Positions 50,787-61,669 of a stretch of DNA of 64,000 bases are shown here, piece after piece (the stretch's first letter is position 1; each line of letters opens with the position of its first letter). The position numbers and the translations under genes are program-made. The notes beneath the pieces are model-generated. The model made no database searches. It worked only from the letters and a program-made list of their open reading frames with translations, and had not been told where the DNA came from. Origin of the DNA: Mycobacterium sp. (GTDB lineage: Bacteria > Actinomycetota > Actinomycetes > Mycobacteriales > Mycobacteriaceae). The stretch spans positions 1-64,000 of the forward strand of contig JAGYKK010000007.1 in the NCBI GenBank assembly GCA_018401645.1, given 5' to 3'.

Positions 50787-52399
50787 GCGACTCCTTTGTC
50801 GTGCCGGCCGGTCTCACGCCGAGTGCGCCGTGGACGCACGAATCCACTATTCTGCAGTATCGCGGCACCGATTGCGGCGACCGCGATCGCCACCAGAAGC
50901 CACTGCAGTGGCTCGGCCCAACCGGTGGCCGGGGTTTGCGCAGTCCGTAAACGCACGTCGACGTCGAGGTAGGCGGGCGTAAAGAATGCGGTTCGGGCCA
51001 TTTCCCTGCCGTCGGGCGCGATCGCTGCACTGATGCCGGTGGTTCCTGCCACTACCAGGTAGCGACCGTGTTCGACTGCCCGCAGCTTCGCGAACGCCAA
51101 CTGCTGTTCACTCATGGCCTCGTCGAAGGTGGCGTTGTTGGTGGGCACAGCCAGCAGCTGGGCGCCATTGCGCACCGACTGGCGCAATGCGCGGTCGAAG
51201 ATCACCTCCCAGCAGGTGGCCACCCCAACCGGCACGCCCGCCGGCCGAACCACACCGGAACCGTTGCCGGGTACGAAGTAGCCTGCGCGATCTGCGTAGG
51301 AGGACAGCAGGGAGAAGAAGGCACGCCACGGCAGGTACTCGCCGAACGGCTGAACAATCTGCTTGTCGTGGCGCTCGCCCGGACCGTTCCGGTGATCCCA
51401 GACGATCACGGTGTTCGATGCCGTTGGGTTCGTCGGCGTCGAATCCGGGCGCGCGACGACTGCCCCGACCAGGATCGGTACTCCGATAGCGCGGGCGGCG
51501 ACGTCGATCTGACCGGCGGCGTCGGCGTTGGCCAGCGGGTCGATATCCGCGGAGTTCTCCGGCCAGATCACGAACCTCGGCGCCGGTGCCTTCCCGGCCC
51601 GGACGTCATCAGCGAGTTGAACGGTCTGGCGAACATGGTTGTCCAGGACCGCGCGACGCTGACTGTTGAAGTCCAGGCCCAGGCGCGGGACGTTGCCTTG
51701 GACCGCCGCAACGGTGACCACCGGCTCCTGATCGGTCGGGACCGCTGCGCGCCGAACGCCGGGGGAAGCGATTACGGTCATCAGCAGCACCGCGCAGACG
51801 CCCGCCACGGCGGTGATGAGCTCACCTGTATCGGAGTTCGAATCGGGTTCGGTTGGAGCCCGGCCCACCCGGCGTGCGACCTGCAGTACCAGGGCACACA
51901 GCGACGTGGCAAGCAGTGCCACAGCGAACGACACCAACGGGGTGCCGCCCAGTTGCGCCAGCACCAGCAAGGGGCCATCAGCTTGGCTGAAAGCCGTTAC
52001 ACCCCAGGGGAACCCACCGAAGGGGATGCTCGACTTCAACCATTCCTGCAACGACCACACCGTGGCCACCCACAGCGGCCAGGCCGGTAGCCGGGATACC
52101 AGGACCGCGAACGCCCCAAACACCGCGACAAAACCTGCCTGCAAGACCGATAGTGCAATCCACGGAATCGGGCCGACGAGTCCACTGATCCACGGCAACA
52201 GCGGCAGATAGAACGCCAAGCCGAACAGGAACCCGTATCCAAACCCGCCGGCCAGTGTGGTCTTCGGATGCACCAGCACCCAGGTCAGCAGACCCAGTGC
52301 GGGCACCGCAGACCACCACCACCCAATCGGCGGAAAACTGACACACATCAGCAGACCCGCCAGCACGGCTACGGCGGAACGGAGTAATCGGCTATCCAT
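50783..52399 (-). CDS. lnt: Apolipoprotein N-acyltransferase
   Basis: [69 protein letters not shown]. Confidence 0.9.
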   Translation of the reverse strand: MDSRLLRSAVAVLAGLLMCVSFPPIGWWWSAVPALGLLTWVLVHPKTTLAGGFGYGFLFGLAFYLPLLPWISGLVGPIPWIALSVLQAGFVAVFGAFAVLVSRLPAWPLWVATVWSLQEWLKSSIPFGGFPWGVTAFSQADGPLLVLAQLGGTPLVSFAVALLATSLCALVLQVARRVGRAPTEPDSNSDTGELITAVAGVCAVLLMTVIASPGVRRAAVPTDQEPVVTVAAVQGNVPRLGLDFNSQRRAVLDNHVRQTVQLADDVRAGKAPAPRFVIWPENSADIDPLANADAAGQIDVAARAIGVPILVGAVVARPDSTPTNPTASNTVIVWDHRNGPGERHDKQIVQPFGEYLPWRAFFSLLSSYADRAGYFVPGNGSGVVRPAGVPVGVATCWEVIFDRALRQSVRNGAQLLAVPTNNATFDEAMSEQQLAFAKLRAVEHGRYLVVAGTTGISAAIAPDGREMARTAFFTPAYLDVDVRLRTAQTPATGWAEPLQWLLVAIAVAAIGAAILQNSGFVRPRRTRRETGRHDKGVA

Positions 52400-53965
52400 G
52401 CAGCACCATGCCGCGGTGCACGGTCTGGCGGCACCGCGGTGATGGATCGCCGGGTTCCAGGCGCGGGAGGGCCGACACCCTGGATCGGGAATCAGTGGAC
52501 CAGCGTTGCACGCTGTCCGCGGGCGCACTGACCGCGAAGTCGTCGGTCTCCCAGACCGCGTAGGAAGCGGGCGCCCCGGCGACGAGTGTTCCGATCAGGC
52601 CATCACGTACCCCGCCGGCCCGCCAGGCGCCGCGGGTGGCGGCGGCGAACGCGGCCCGCACCGAGATCGCGCTGCCCGGACTCTGGTGCTGACTTGCCGC
52701 GCGCACCCAGGCCCATGGGTCCATCGGCGTCACGGGGTGTCCGACCCGAACGACAACCGCACACCGGCCGAGGCCAACACCGCCAGGGGTTGAGCGAAGC
52801 GGCCCGGTCGCGCCCGAGTCGCCGGGCGTACATGCCGTCCGGACCGCCCCAGAGTGCGTCGAACCCCGGTTGCACGCTGGCGGTGATGCCCCAGGCACCC
52901 AGTTTCGCCGCCTGCTCGGCGGACACCATTTCCAGGTGTTCGAGCCGATGACCGCAGCGGGCGACCATCGCAATCCGGAACCGCTCAACAGCCGCACCGA
53001 GAGCATCAACGGCCGCCGAGACCGCCGCGTCGCCGATGACGTGAAAACCCGCCGTCACACCGGCCTCGGTGCAGGCAAACAGGTGCTCGGCGATGGCGTC
53101 GGAGTCTAGATAGCGGTTGCCGGTGCCGCCGGCGCGTCGGCGTACGGCTCGCACAGCCATGCCGTTCGTGAGCCGAGAGCGCCGTCCACGAACAGATCAC
53201 CGGCCAGACCGTGGGCACCTGTTGCCTCGATCAGGGCGCGGGCCTGAGCCGCGCTGGAGACTGCCTCACCCCAGTAGCCCACCACATCGACCCCGTGTTG
53301 GTAGGCCCGCAATTCGTCCCAGTCCGCTATCCCACCGATCTCGGGGCCAGCGCACTCGTGGACGGCCACAATGCCCGCCGCGGCAGCGGCGTCCAATGCC
53401 GCGCGGCGGGCGTCGTCGCGTTGCTCGACGGTCAACAGCCGGCGCGCTTCGGCCCGGACCAGGTGGTGGGCTTGGGCCGACAGTGGAAGCTGCGGATCGA
53501 AACCGGGCACCGCCGACAGTCCGGACACCAGTTCGCGCAGCCCGGTCGAGGCCACCGCGGAATGCGCATCGACGCGGGAGAGGTACGTCGGAACTCCCCC
53601 GACGATCCCGTCGAGATCGGTGGTGGTCAAAGGGTGGCGTCAGCCCAGCCGTGGCCCCAGATCGGCCGGCCCGGATGGGCGGCCAGGTATTCGGCAATTA
53701 AACGTAGACAGTGCTCGCGACAGGTGGCGGCGGTCAGATCCAAGCCGGTGAGCTGTAACCCGGTAGCGGTGAGGTGTACGTGAGTATCGACGAATGCGGG
53801 CGCGACAAACCCGCCATCAAGGTCGATCATCTCGGCGTCGCCAAACTGCGCCAGCCCCACCGCGTCATCGCCCAGCCAGGCAACCACGCCATCGCGCACC
53901 GCAATCGCACTGGCATCGGGGTGCGACGGGCTGTAGACGCGTCCGTTGAACAGAAGTGTGGTCAC
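52392..53965 (-). pseudogene. YtcJ-like amidohydrolase, split by several frameshifts
   Basis: MTTLLFNGRVYSPSHPDASAIAVRDGVVAWLGDD...VDTHVHLTATG; AGIVAVHECAG; GFHVIGDAAVSAAVDALG...HRLEHLEMVS; C-terminus GHPVTPMDPWAWVRAA in another frame. Confidence 0.75.
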
Positions 53966-53982
53966 CGGGCAAGTGTGACGGG

Positions 53983-54552
53983 TCAGCGAGGGGCGGGGAG
54001 GTCGGGTCCGTCGATGACCTGCCCGTCGATGACCTGCCCGTCAACGACCTGCCCGTCAACGACCTGCCCGTCGATGTAGTCACCTCGACCGGTTCCGCGT
54101 CCGCTGAAGGCGGAAAGGTTCGCCGCCGCCAATCGTCGATCGATTCCACGAGTGAGCAGTGTGTAGGCCACTGGCCGCATCGCCCCACGGGTGGGCGGCG
54201 CCAGCATGAGTGCACCCGCGGCCGTGGTCACTAGGCCCGGAATGAACACCAGAAACGCACCCAACCCGACGAGCACACCTTCGGTAATCGCACTGCGGGG
54301 GTCGGTCCCGGCACGCCGCAGCGCAGCACGTTGGCCCCTGAGTTGACTCCCGGCCAGCACCATCCCCGCCAGGAAGGTCGCGAACAGCACCAGCAGCGTC
54401 CAGCCCAGACCGAACGCCCAGGTCAATAAAGCCAGCGCCGCGAGTTCCACGAGTACGTAAAGGGCCGCGAGACGAGCCGAAAAGCGCCACACCGGTCGCA
54501 TCATGCCCTGGAAACGACCCACGGTCCTGGCTGGTTCCTGGTCGACGGTCAC
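53983..54552 (-). CDS. fxsA: FxsA-family membrane protein
   Basis: LAALYVLVELAALALLTWAFGLGWTLLVLFATFLAGMVLAGSQLRGQ; C-terminal DGQV repeats. Confidence 0.88.
   Translation of the reverse strand: MTVDQEPARTVGRFQGMMRPVWRFSARLAALYVLVELAALALLTWAFGLGWTLLVLFATFLAGMVLAGSQLRGQRAALRRAGTDPRSAITEGVLVGLGAFLVFIPGLVTTAAGALMLAPPTRGAMRPVAYTLLTRGIDRRLAAANLSAFSGRGTGRGDYIDGQVVDGQVVDGQVIDGQVIDGPDLPAPR
54010..54076. repeat. 15-bp tandem repeat (GTCGATGACCTGCCC), about 4.5 copies, in fxsA 3' end
   Basis: Encodes DGQV[V/I] pentapeptide repeat near the fxsA C-terminus. Confidence 0.93.
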
Positions 54553-54559
54553 GGATCAA

Positions 54560-55929
54560 CTATTCCCGATCGAGGAATCGTTCGGGGTGGTGGAAGGTGT
54601 TGGTGCCGCCGCGTTGGGGTGAGCCCGGTGGGGGGATCCATTCGCATGTGCCGTGGGTCGGGGCGTACTCCGCTCTGCCAGCCACCGGGTGTGATGAGGC
54701 CGTGGTCGGGCGTGCAGGCGAGGGTGAGCTTATCTGCGGATATCGGTCGCCCCGCCATTTCCAGCCCATTCGTCGGTGTGGCGTACCCGGTGAAGTAACC
54801 GGGCGACAAATACAGCCCGGTGCGGTACAACCCTGGCACCAGGCGTGCAAATACAATCCGCTGATCGGCGGTGGCAATGCGTTTGCTCCGGCCCAGATAC
54901 AACGGCCGCTGCGTATGTTTATCGAACACGCACAGGTAGTGGTAAGCGGCTGGCCATCCGGATCAGATCCCGCATCGGCAGCAGGGTCCTGCCGGCGGTG
55001 ACCGCGACCCCGGCACCGCTCTGCAACTGCTCCAGCGTCGCCGTGGCGATGATCGTGACAGGCAATCCGTTGTGCGTGCCAAGTTTCGGATCACCGAGTT
55101 GCCCACGGACCAACGCCGCCAACGCATCGTGCTGGCGCTGGGCATGACTGCGGTCATCACGATCAGCGACCGCACTGCTTGGCTCCCCGGTGACCGTCGG
55201 GGTGTGGTCAGCGGGATTGCACATCCCGGGCGCGGCGAACTTCGCACACCACGCCTCCACCATCGCCCGCAACTGTGGGGTCGCGAACAACTTCCCCACA
55301 CTCATCCCGTCAGAGCGTTGCCGACCACACCAGACAAAGCCCCGCTTGCGGGCCCGATCCTCATCAGAGAACACCCCATCGGGGTTGACGGTGATGGCCA
55401 ACCGATCCGCCACCACCTCCAACTGATCCGGACGCAACAGCGCAGCCTTCTCGGCCAGCAACGCCTCGCAGTACTCGGCCACTCCGGGACCAACGTGATC
55501 GGGCAACTCCCGCATGAACTTCTGAATCGTGCGCAAATGCTCGGGATCCAGCACTCCGGCCGCCCAGGCGGCCGCGGTGGCCGGCAGCACCGGCGGCAAC
55601 AGTTGTCCGCTCAGGCTGGTCCGCGGCGCCAACTGCTCGGCATCACGCACCCGACGGCGCGCCTCACTGCGACTGATCCGCAACACATCAGCCACCACCA
55701 CCGCCACCGGAGCCCCCAACTCCGCCGCATCAAGACCATGAATCACCGCGTGCGCCACCGCACGCTGACGACGAACACAGGTCTCCCACCGATCCAACAG
55801 ACCCACCCGCTCACCATCGCCCACCTGAGTCCAATCAGCGGCACCCAGCACCTCGAGCGCCCGCTCGAGGGCATCCACCGCCTCAGAAATCGAACTCATG
55901 TTCGAAACACTACGGCGGGGGTCCGACAC
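54560..55929 (-). pseudogene. DUF222/HNH endonuclease (13E12-repeat-like family), frame-disrupted C-terminus
   Basis: DUF222 body ...GVFSDEDRARKRGFVWCGRQRSDGMSVGKLFATP; HNH part split: HYLCVFDKHTQRPLYLGRSKRIAT / GCTAPGC / ISADKLTLACTPDHGLITPGGW / WIPPPGSPQRGGTNTFHHPERFLDRE. Confidence 0.8.
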
Positions 55930-55989
55930 GAACAGCCCCGCCGAACGAATGTGGGGATGAATCCAGGGCTGGGGATAACCCCTGCCGGA

Positions 55990-56376
55990 TCATCCGGCGT
56001 CGGCAACCCGCACGCCCACCGCCAACGCCTGCTGTCCCCCGTTGGTCCGGGTCAGGTGACCCCGGGTGCCCATGTCTTCGAGCAGGACGGTGTCACCGGC
56101 ACAGACGATGCGTTCTGATCCGTCACTAACAGTGACCGTGAGCGAACCCGACATCATGAAAAACCACTGCCGGTAGGGCGACGGATGCCACGGCCCCGAC
56201 CAGTCGGGAGCAAAGCGGACCACCGCGAACCCCTCGGCAGGCATGAAGGCGGACGCTTCCAGTGGTGTGGTCGGCGGCGCGAAGTCGCGCGTTTCCAGAG
56301 GCAACTCGCAGTCCTCGAAGTGCGAACAGCCGTCGGCGTCGACGAAGATCCGAACGTACTTCAACGGAAACACCAT
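55990..56376 (-). CDS. Cupin-domain protein
   Basis: WHPSPYRQWFFMMSGSLTVTVSDGSERIVCAGDTVLLEDMGTRGHLTR. Confidence 0.8.
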   Translation of the reverse strand: MVFPLKYVRIFVDADGCSHFEDCELPLETRDFAPPTTPLEASAFMPAEGFAVVRFAPDWSGPWHPSPYRQWFFMMSGSLTVTVSDGSERIVCAGDTVLLEDMGTRGHLTRTNGGQQALAVGVRVADAG

Positions 56377-56415
56377 GCTCAGATGCTAGTTGCGGTGACC
56401 GTTGGCTTCCCGGAC

Positions 56416-56457
56416 CACGCGGCCCGGATCACGCGGCCCGCATCACGCGGCCCGGAT
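56416..56457. repeat. 14-bp tandem repeat (CACGCGGCCCGGAT) x3 spanning stop codon of PPOX gene
   Basis: Direct reading; minus-strand stop at 56443-56445 lies at a repeat boundary. Confidence 0.95.
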
Positions 56458-56823
56458 CTCGAGTCCCACGGTGCGGCCGTTGCCGCCGCGGAGCTTGGAG
56501 AAGAAGTTAAAGATCCGCCCGACAAGGCCGTAGCGCTTAATGATGGCCTGGTAGACGGACTCGGTCTCGGAATCGTCGAGCACCGTGGCGACCGCTTCTA
56601 CCGCCTCACCCTTGACGTTGCCGCGCCTGTCACAGACCGCCAGGGTGACCCGCGGGGTGTTGCGGATCCGCTTGACCTTCCACGCGTTCTTCTCGGTGAT
56701 CACCAGCGCGCGGTCGCCGTCGCGAGCAATCCAGATCGCGGTGGGTTTGGGCCGACCGTCCTTGGTGAACGTCGTCAGCGACACGTACTGGGCCTTGGAC
56801 ACCTCGTCAAAAGTGGCTGCCAT
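56443..56823 (-). CDS. PPOX-class F420-dependent oxidoreductase
   Basis: AQYVSLTTFTKDGRPKPTAIWIARDGDRALVITEKNAWKVKRIRNTPRVTLAVCDRRGN. Confidence 0.88.
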   Translation of the reverse strand: MAATFDEVSKAQYVSLTTFTKDGRPKPTAIWIARDGDRALVITEKNAWKVKRIRNTPRVTLAVCDRRGNVKGEAVEAVATVLDDSETESVYQAIIKRYGLVGRIFNFFSKLRGGNGRTVGLEIRAA

Positions 56824-56832
56824 AGCTCCAAC

Positions 56833-59800
56833 CTACCTGCCCTCCAACTCGCCCTCGGCCTCCAGCAGCACCTGTCGCAATCCGGCGAGGGTGACCGGGT
56901 CCGGACTCTCCCACATTCCGCGTCCGGCGGCTTCCAGCAAGCGCTCCGTCATGGAGTGCAGGGCCCAAGGATTGGACTCGCCCAGGAATTTGCGGTTTTC
57001 CGGATCCAGCACGTAGGACTCGGTGAGCCGCTCATACATCCAGTCGGCGACCACCCCGGCGGTGGCGTCGTAGCCGAACAGGTAGTCGACGGTCGCGGCC
57101 ATCTCGAAGGCGCCCTTGTAGCCGTGTCGGCGCATCGCCGCCATCCAGCGCGGGTTGACCACCCGCGCCCGGAATACCCGGGCGGTCTCCTCGGTGAGGG
57201 TCCGGGTGCGCACCGCATCGAAGCGAGTGTTGTCGCCGATGTAGGCCGTCGGCGCGGTCCCGGTCAGTGCTCGCACGGTGGCGATCATTCCACCGTGGTA
57301 CTGGAAGTAGTCGTCGGAGTCGGCGATATCGTGCTCGCGGGAATCGATGTTCTTGGCCGCGACCACGATCCGGCGGTACTGCATCGACATGTCCTCGGCG
57401 GCTGGCCGACCATCTAGGTCTCTGCCGTAGGCGAAACCGCCCCACGCCGTGTACACCTCGGCGAGGTCGGCGTCGTCGCGCCAGTTCCGGCTGTCGATCA
57501 GCTGCAACAGTCCGGCTCCGTAAGTACCCGGTTTGGAGCCAAAAATTCTTGTGGTGGAGCGACGTTCGTCACCGTGCTCAGCCAGATCGGCCTGCACGTG
57601 GGCGCGCACGTAGTTGTGCTCGGCGGGCTCGTCAAGCCCGGCCACCAGTTGCACCGCGTCATCAAGCATGGTCACGACATGCGGGAAGGCGTCGCGGAAG
57701 AACCCGGAGATCCGCACTGTGACGTCAATGCGGGGCCGTTCCAATTCGGCCAACGGAATCACCTCAAGGTCGACCACCCGACGGGACGCCTCATCCCAGA
57801 TCGGCCGCGCGCCAAGTAGCGCCAGCACTTCGGCGATGTCGTCACCGGAATTGCGCATCGCGGAGGTACCCCACACCGACAGTCCCACCGACCTCGGCCA
57901 CTCGCCGTGATCGCTGCGATAGCGCTCGAGCAGCGAATCGGCCATCGAGACGCCGGTTTCCCAGGCTAGCTTCGACGGCATGGCCTTGGGATCCACCGAA
58001 TAGAAGTTGCGCCCGGTCGGCAAGACGTTGACCAGTCCACGCAGCGGCGAACCGGAGGGCCCGGCCGCGATGTAGCGGCCATCCAGCGCGCGGAGTACCT
58101 GGGCGATCTCTGCCGCCGTTCCGGCCAGCCGCGGGACCACCTCGTCGGCGGCGAACCGCAGGATCCGTCCGACGCCGGGGTCAGAGGTCAGCGATTCGAC
58201 CTGGCCGGCATCCCAACCCGTTGCCTGCAGTGCGGCCAGCAGCCCGCGGGCCTGCTCCTCGGCTTCATCGACGGCGGCGCGTTCGTCGGTGCCGTCCTCG
58301 GCCAGTCCGAGGGCCTGTCGAAGGCCGGGAATGCTCTGCTCGCCGCCGAACAACTGCCGGGCCCGCAGGATCGCCAGCACCATGTCAAGTTCGGCCTCCC
58401 CGGTCGGGGCCAGCCCGAGGATGTGCAAACCATCGCGGATCTGGACGTCCTTGATCTCGCACAGCCAGCCATCGACGTGCAACAGCATGTCGTCGAAGGA
58501 GTCATCTTCGGGGCGCTGCGCCAAACCGAGGTCGTGATCCATTTTGGCCGCGCTCATCAGCGTCCAGATCTGCTGGCGTATCGCGGGTAGCTTCGCCGGG
58601 TCGAGTGCGGCGATATTGGCGTGCTCGTCGAGCAACTGCTCAAGCCGGGCGGTGTCGCCGTAGCTCTCCGCGCGGGCCATCGGCGGGATCAGGTGATCGA
58701 CGATGGTCGCATGCGCCCGGCGTTTGGCCTGGGTGCCCTCGCCCGGATCATTGACCAGGAACGGGTAGATCAGCGGAAGGTCGCCGAGTGCGGCGTCGGG
58801 ACCGCAATTCGCCGACACGCCAACGCTCTTACCGGGTAGCCACTCCAGGTTGCCGTGCTTGCCCATGTGTATCACCGCGTGGGCGCCGAAGGAGTGCCGC
58901 AACCAGAAGTAGGTGCCGAGGTAGTGGTGGCTGGGCGGCATATCGGGGTCGTGGTAAATGGCGATCGGGTTCTCGCCGAATCCGCGCGGCGGTTGCACGA
59001 GGATCACGATGTTGTCGGATTGGATTGCCGAAACGATGATCTCGCCGTCCGGATCGCGGCTGCGGTCGACGAACAATTCACCCGGCGGCTCACCCCAGTG
59101 CTGCACCATCGCGTCGCGAAGTTCTTCCGGCAGAGTGCCGAACCATTCGCGGTAGCGTGCCGCCGGCACGCGGATCGCCCGCTCCGCCATCTGGGTGTCG
59201 GTGAGCCAATCGGGGTCCAGTCCCCCGCGTTCGATGAGCGCGTGCATCAGCGCATCGCCGTCGCCACTGGCCAGTCCGGGCACCTCGCCGATGCGATAAC
59301 CGCTGTCCCGCATTGCGTTGAGCAATGCCAGCGTGCTGGATGGAGTGTCCAGTCCGACGGCATTGCCGATGCGGGAGTACTTCGTCGGATACGCCGAGAA
59401 CATCAACGCGACCCGCTTATCAGGGGCACTGACTCGGCGCAGGGTGGCGTAATTGATCGCTAGGCCCGCGACCCGGGTACACCGTTCCGGATCGGGGACG
59501 TAGGAGATCAGGCCCTCGGCGTCGATCTCTTTGAAGGAAAACGGGACGGTGATGATGCGCCCGTCGAATTCCGGCACGGCAACCTGGGTGGCCACATCGC
59601 GGGGACTCAGGCCACTGTCGTTAGCCTCCCACTGCGCGCGCGAACTGGTCAGACACAAGCCCTGCAAAATCGGGATGTCCAGCGCAGCAAGGTGTGTGAC
59701 ATTCCAACTGTCGTCGTCTCCCCCGGCTGTCACCGCCGCCGGCACCGCTGCACCGGCGGCGAGCACGGTCACCACCATCGCGTCGACCCCACCGAGCAGC

Positions 59801-60483
59801 TTGAGCAGTTCGGGTTCGGGTGTCCGCAGGGATGTGCAGTAGATCGGCATCGGCCGTCCACCCGCCCGCTCGATCGCACAGCAGAGCGCTTCGACGTAGG
59901 CGGTATTACCGGCCAACTGCTGGGCGCGGTAGTAGAGCACCGCGATGGTGGGAGCGTCTGCGGGCACTACTGCGCGGGCTGCGACCATGTCCGGGAAGCA
60001 CGCCACCCCACCCGGACAGCCCGGGCAACCCAACGCCGTTGAGCAGACCCGGTCGAGAATTCCCCACGGTGGTGTGGCCGCCGGCGGGCTGAATCCGTAT
60101 CCGGTCATCAGCACGGTGTCGCAGAGGAAGTCGTGCAACTGGCCCAGGTTCGCCACACCGCCCTCTGCCAGATAGATGTGCGCCTGCATGGCGATGCCCG
60201 CGGGCACGGTGGACCGCTCCATCAGGTCGGCGTCGGGGGCCTGCTCACCGCTGACCACCACGGCCGGGACCCCGCTCGCGATGACGGTGTCGATAGTGTT
60301 CTGCAGGGCGCGGTAGCCGCCGAGGACCCGGACGACCACGACCGCGGCACCGTCGAGCAATTCCGCGAGTTTGCCGGCAGCCAGCCGGGTTGGGTTGGCC
60401 CAGCGGTAGTCCGCACCGCTGGCACGCGCGGTAATCAGGTCGGTGTCGGAGGTCGACAACAGGACAATCGTGGGCCGGGGCAT
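56833..60483 (-). CDS. cobN: Cobaltochelatase subunit CobN
   Basis: 1216 aa; MHALIERGG, LGTYFWLRHSFGAHAVIHMGKHGNLEWLPGK, LPTGRNFYSVDPKAMPSKLAWETG. Confidence 0.96.
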   Translation of the reverse strand: MPRPTIVLLSTSDTDLITARASGADYRWANPTRLAAGKLAELLDGAAVVVVRVLGGYRALQNTIDTVIASGVPAVVVSGEQAPDADLMERSTVPAGIAMQAHIYLAEGGVANLGQLHDFLCDTVLMTGYGFSPPAATPPWGILDRVCSTALGCPGCPGGVACFPDMVAARAVVPADAPTIAVLYYRAQQLAGNTAYVEALCCAIERAGGRPMPIYCTSLRTPEPELLKLLGGVDAMVVTVLAAGAAVPAAVTAGGDDDSWNVTHLAALDIPILQGLCLTSSRAQWEANDSGLSPRDVATQVAVPEFDGRIITVPFSFKEIDAEGLISYVPDPERCTRVAGLAINYATLRRVSAPDKRVALMFSAYPTKYSRIGNAVGLDTPSSTLALLNAMRDSGYRIGEVPGLASGDGDALMHALIERGGLDPDWLTDTQMAERAIRVPAARYREWFGTLPEELRDAMVQHWGEPPGELFVDRSRDPDGEIIVSAIQSDNIVILVQPPRGFGENPIAIYHDPDMPPSHHYLGTYFWLRHSFGAHAVIHMGKHGNLEWLPGKSVGVSANCGPDAALGDLPLIYPFLVNDPGEGTQAKRRAHATIVDHLIPPMARAESYGDTARLEQLLDEHANIAALDPAKLPAIRQQIWTLMSAAKMDHDLGLAQRPEDDSFDDMLLHVDGWLCEIKDVQIRDGLHILGLAPTGEAELDMVLAILRARQLFGGEQSIPGLRQALGLAEDGTDERAAVDEAEEQARGLLAALQATGWDAGQVESLTSDPGVGRILRFAADEVVPRLAGTAAEIAQVLRALDGRYIAAGPSGSPLRGLVNVLPTGRNFYSVDPKAMPSKLAWETGVSMADSLLERYRSDHGEWPRSVGLSVWGTSAMRNSGDDIAEVLALLGARPIWDEASRRVVDLEVIPLAELERPRIDVTVRISGFFRDAFPHVVTMLDDAVQLVAGLDEPAEHNYVRAHVQADLAEHGDERRSTTRIFGSKPGTYGAGLLQLIDSRNWRDDADLAEVYTAWGGFAYGRDLDGRPAAEDMSMQYRRIVVAAKNIDSREHDIADSDDYFQYHGGMIATVRALTGTAPTAYIGDNTRFDAVRTRTLTEETARVFRARVVNPRWMAAMRRHGYKGAFEMAATVDYLFGYDATAGVVADWMYERLTESYVLDPENRKFLGESNPWALHSMTERLLEAAGRGMWESPDPVTLAGLRQVLLEAEGELEGR

Positions 60484-60544
60484 CCACTATTCGTACCGCA
60501 GAGGTGCCACCGGCTCACCCCCGGCCGCGTCGTACGGTGGTCGG

Positions 60545-61660
60545 GTGGCCCGATCGCGCAAGGATGACGCCTGTCCGGGCGCCCTGCACCTTCATCAGGC
60601 CGCCGACGGTGCGCTGGCCAGGATCCGTCTGCCCGGCGGGATGATCACTCCCGCCCAACTGGAGTCACTTGCCGAGGCCGCCGAGCGATTCGCCGCCGGG
60701 ATTCTCGAACTCACCGCTCGGGGCAATCTGCAGGTACGTGGGATCACCGACTCCGCCGCGCTCGCCAAAGCGGTGGCCGCGGCCGGTCTACTGCCCTCGC
60801 CCAGCCATGAGTTGGTGCGCAATATCGTCGCCTCACCGCTCTCGGGCCGCCTCGGCGGTCGCGCCGATGTGCGGCCCTGGGTGGGGGAACTGGACCATGC
60901 ACTGCAAGCCGACCCGGTGCTGGCCGACCTGCCCGGGCGGTTCATGTTCAGCATCGACGACGGCACCGCCGATGTGTCCGGCCTGGCTGCCGACGTCGGT
61001 GTCCAGGTGGTCGACGACGACGTCGCCCTGCTGCTGGCCGGATACGACACGGGTGTCCGGCTGGATGCCGATGAGGCGGTGGCGGCGATGATCACTGTCG
61101 CCTCCCGATTCGCCGAGTCTCGCGGAACCGCCTGGCGAATCAGAGAAGTGAATGATCGGGCGCCGCTGTTGGCCGGATTCACGCCGGTAAGCGCAGCGGT
61201 GCCGATCCCGGCGCCGCCCCGGCCACCGGTCGGCTGGATCGAGCAGGACGACGGTCGCGTCGCACTCGGTGCGGCGGTGCCACTGGGAGTGCTCTCGGCG
61301 CGGCAGGCGCAGTTCGTGGCTGCCGTCGACGCTCCCGTGATGATTACGCCGTGGCGCTCATTGCTGGTGTGCGATCTCGAGGAGGGCCTGGCTGACACGT
61401 CGCTGCGGGTGCTGGCGCCGCTGGGCTTGGTGTTCGATAACACCTCGCCCTGGCTTGATGTGACCGCCTGCGTGGGCAGTCCGGGATGCGAGCGGTCGCG
61501 GGCGGATGTGCGCGCCGAAGCAACGCGGGTGGCGGAATCCGGCACCGTTGCGGGCACCGTGCACTACGTGGGCTGCGAGCGGGCCTGCGGCCGTCCCGCC
61601 GTCGCCGAGGTGTTGGTGGCCACCGGCGATGGGTATCACCCCCTTCCGCCCCCGTCGTAG
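60545..61660 (+). CDS. cobG: Precorrin-3B synthase
   Basis: Nitrite/sulfite reductase-like; ELTARGNLQVRGI; VTACVGSPGCERSRADVR...VHYVGCERACGRP; GTG start. Confidence 0.92.
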   Translation: MARSRKDDACPGALHLHQAADGALARIRLPGGMITPAQLESLAEAAERFAAGILELTARGNLQVRGITDSAALAKAVAAAGLLPSPSHELVRNIVASPLSGRLGGRADVRPWVGELDHALQADPVLADLPGRFMFSIDDGTADVSGLAADVGVQVVDDDVALLLAGYDTGVRLDADEAVAAMITVASRFAESRGTAWRIREVNDRAPLLAGFTPVSAAVPIPAPPRPPVGWIEQDDGRVALGAAVPLGVLSARQAQFVAAVDAPVMITPWRSLLVCDLEEGLADTSLRVLAPLGLVFDNTSPWLDVTACVGSPGCERSRADVRAEATRVAESGTVAGTVHYVGCERACGRPAVAEVLVATGDGYHPLPPPS

Positions 61661-61669
61661 GGTGATGGT

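Noticed and set aside
54010-54076. fxsA repeat as a separate regulatory or mobile element
   Set aside because: It is in frame and encodes a DGQV-type pentapeptide tail; kept only as part of the 3'-end repeat pattern.
55072-56118. 348-aa plus ORF opposite the DUF222 gene
   Set aside because: Low-complexity His/Arg/Gln-rich antisense translation; the minus strand carries recognisable DUF222.
56185-57417. 410-aa plus-strand ORF
   Set aside because: Runs antisense through the cupin, PPOX and cobN genes; composition typical of antisense shadow translation.
60484-60544. Cobalamin riboswitch between cobN and cobG
   Set aside because: Only about 60 bp of intergenic sequence between the divergent starts; too short for the full aptamer and no B12-box recognised.
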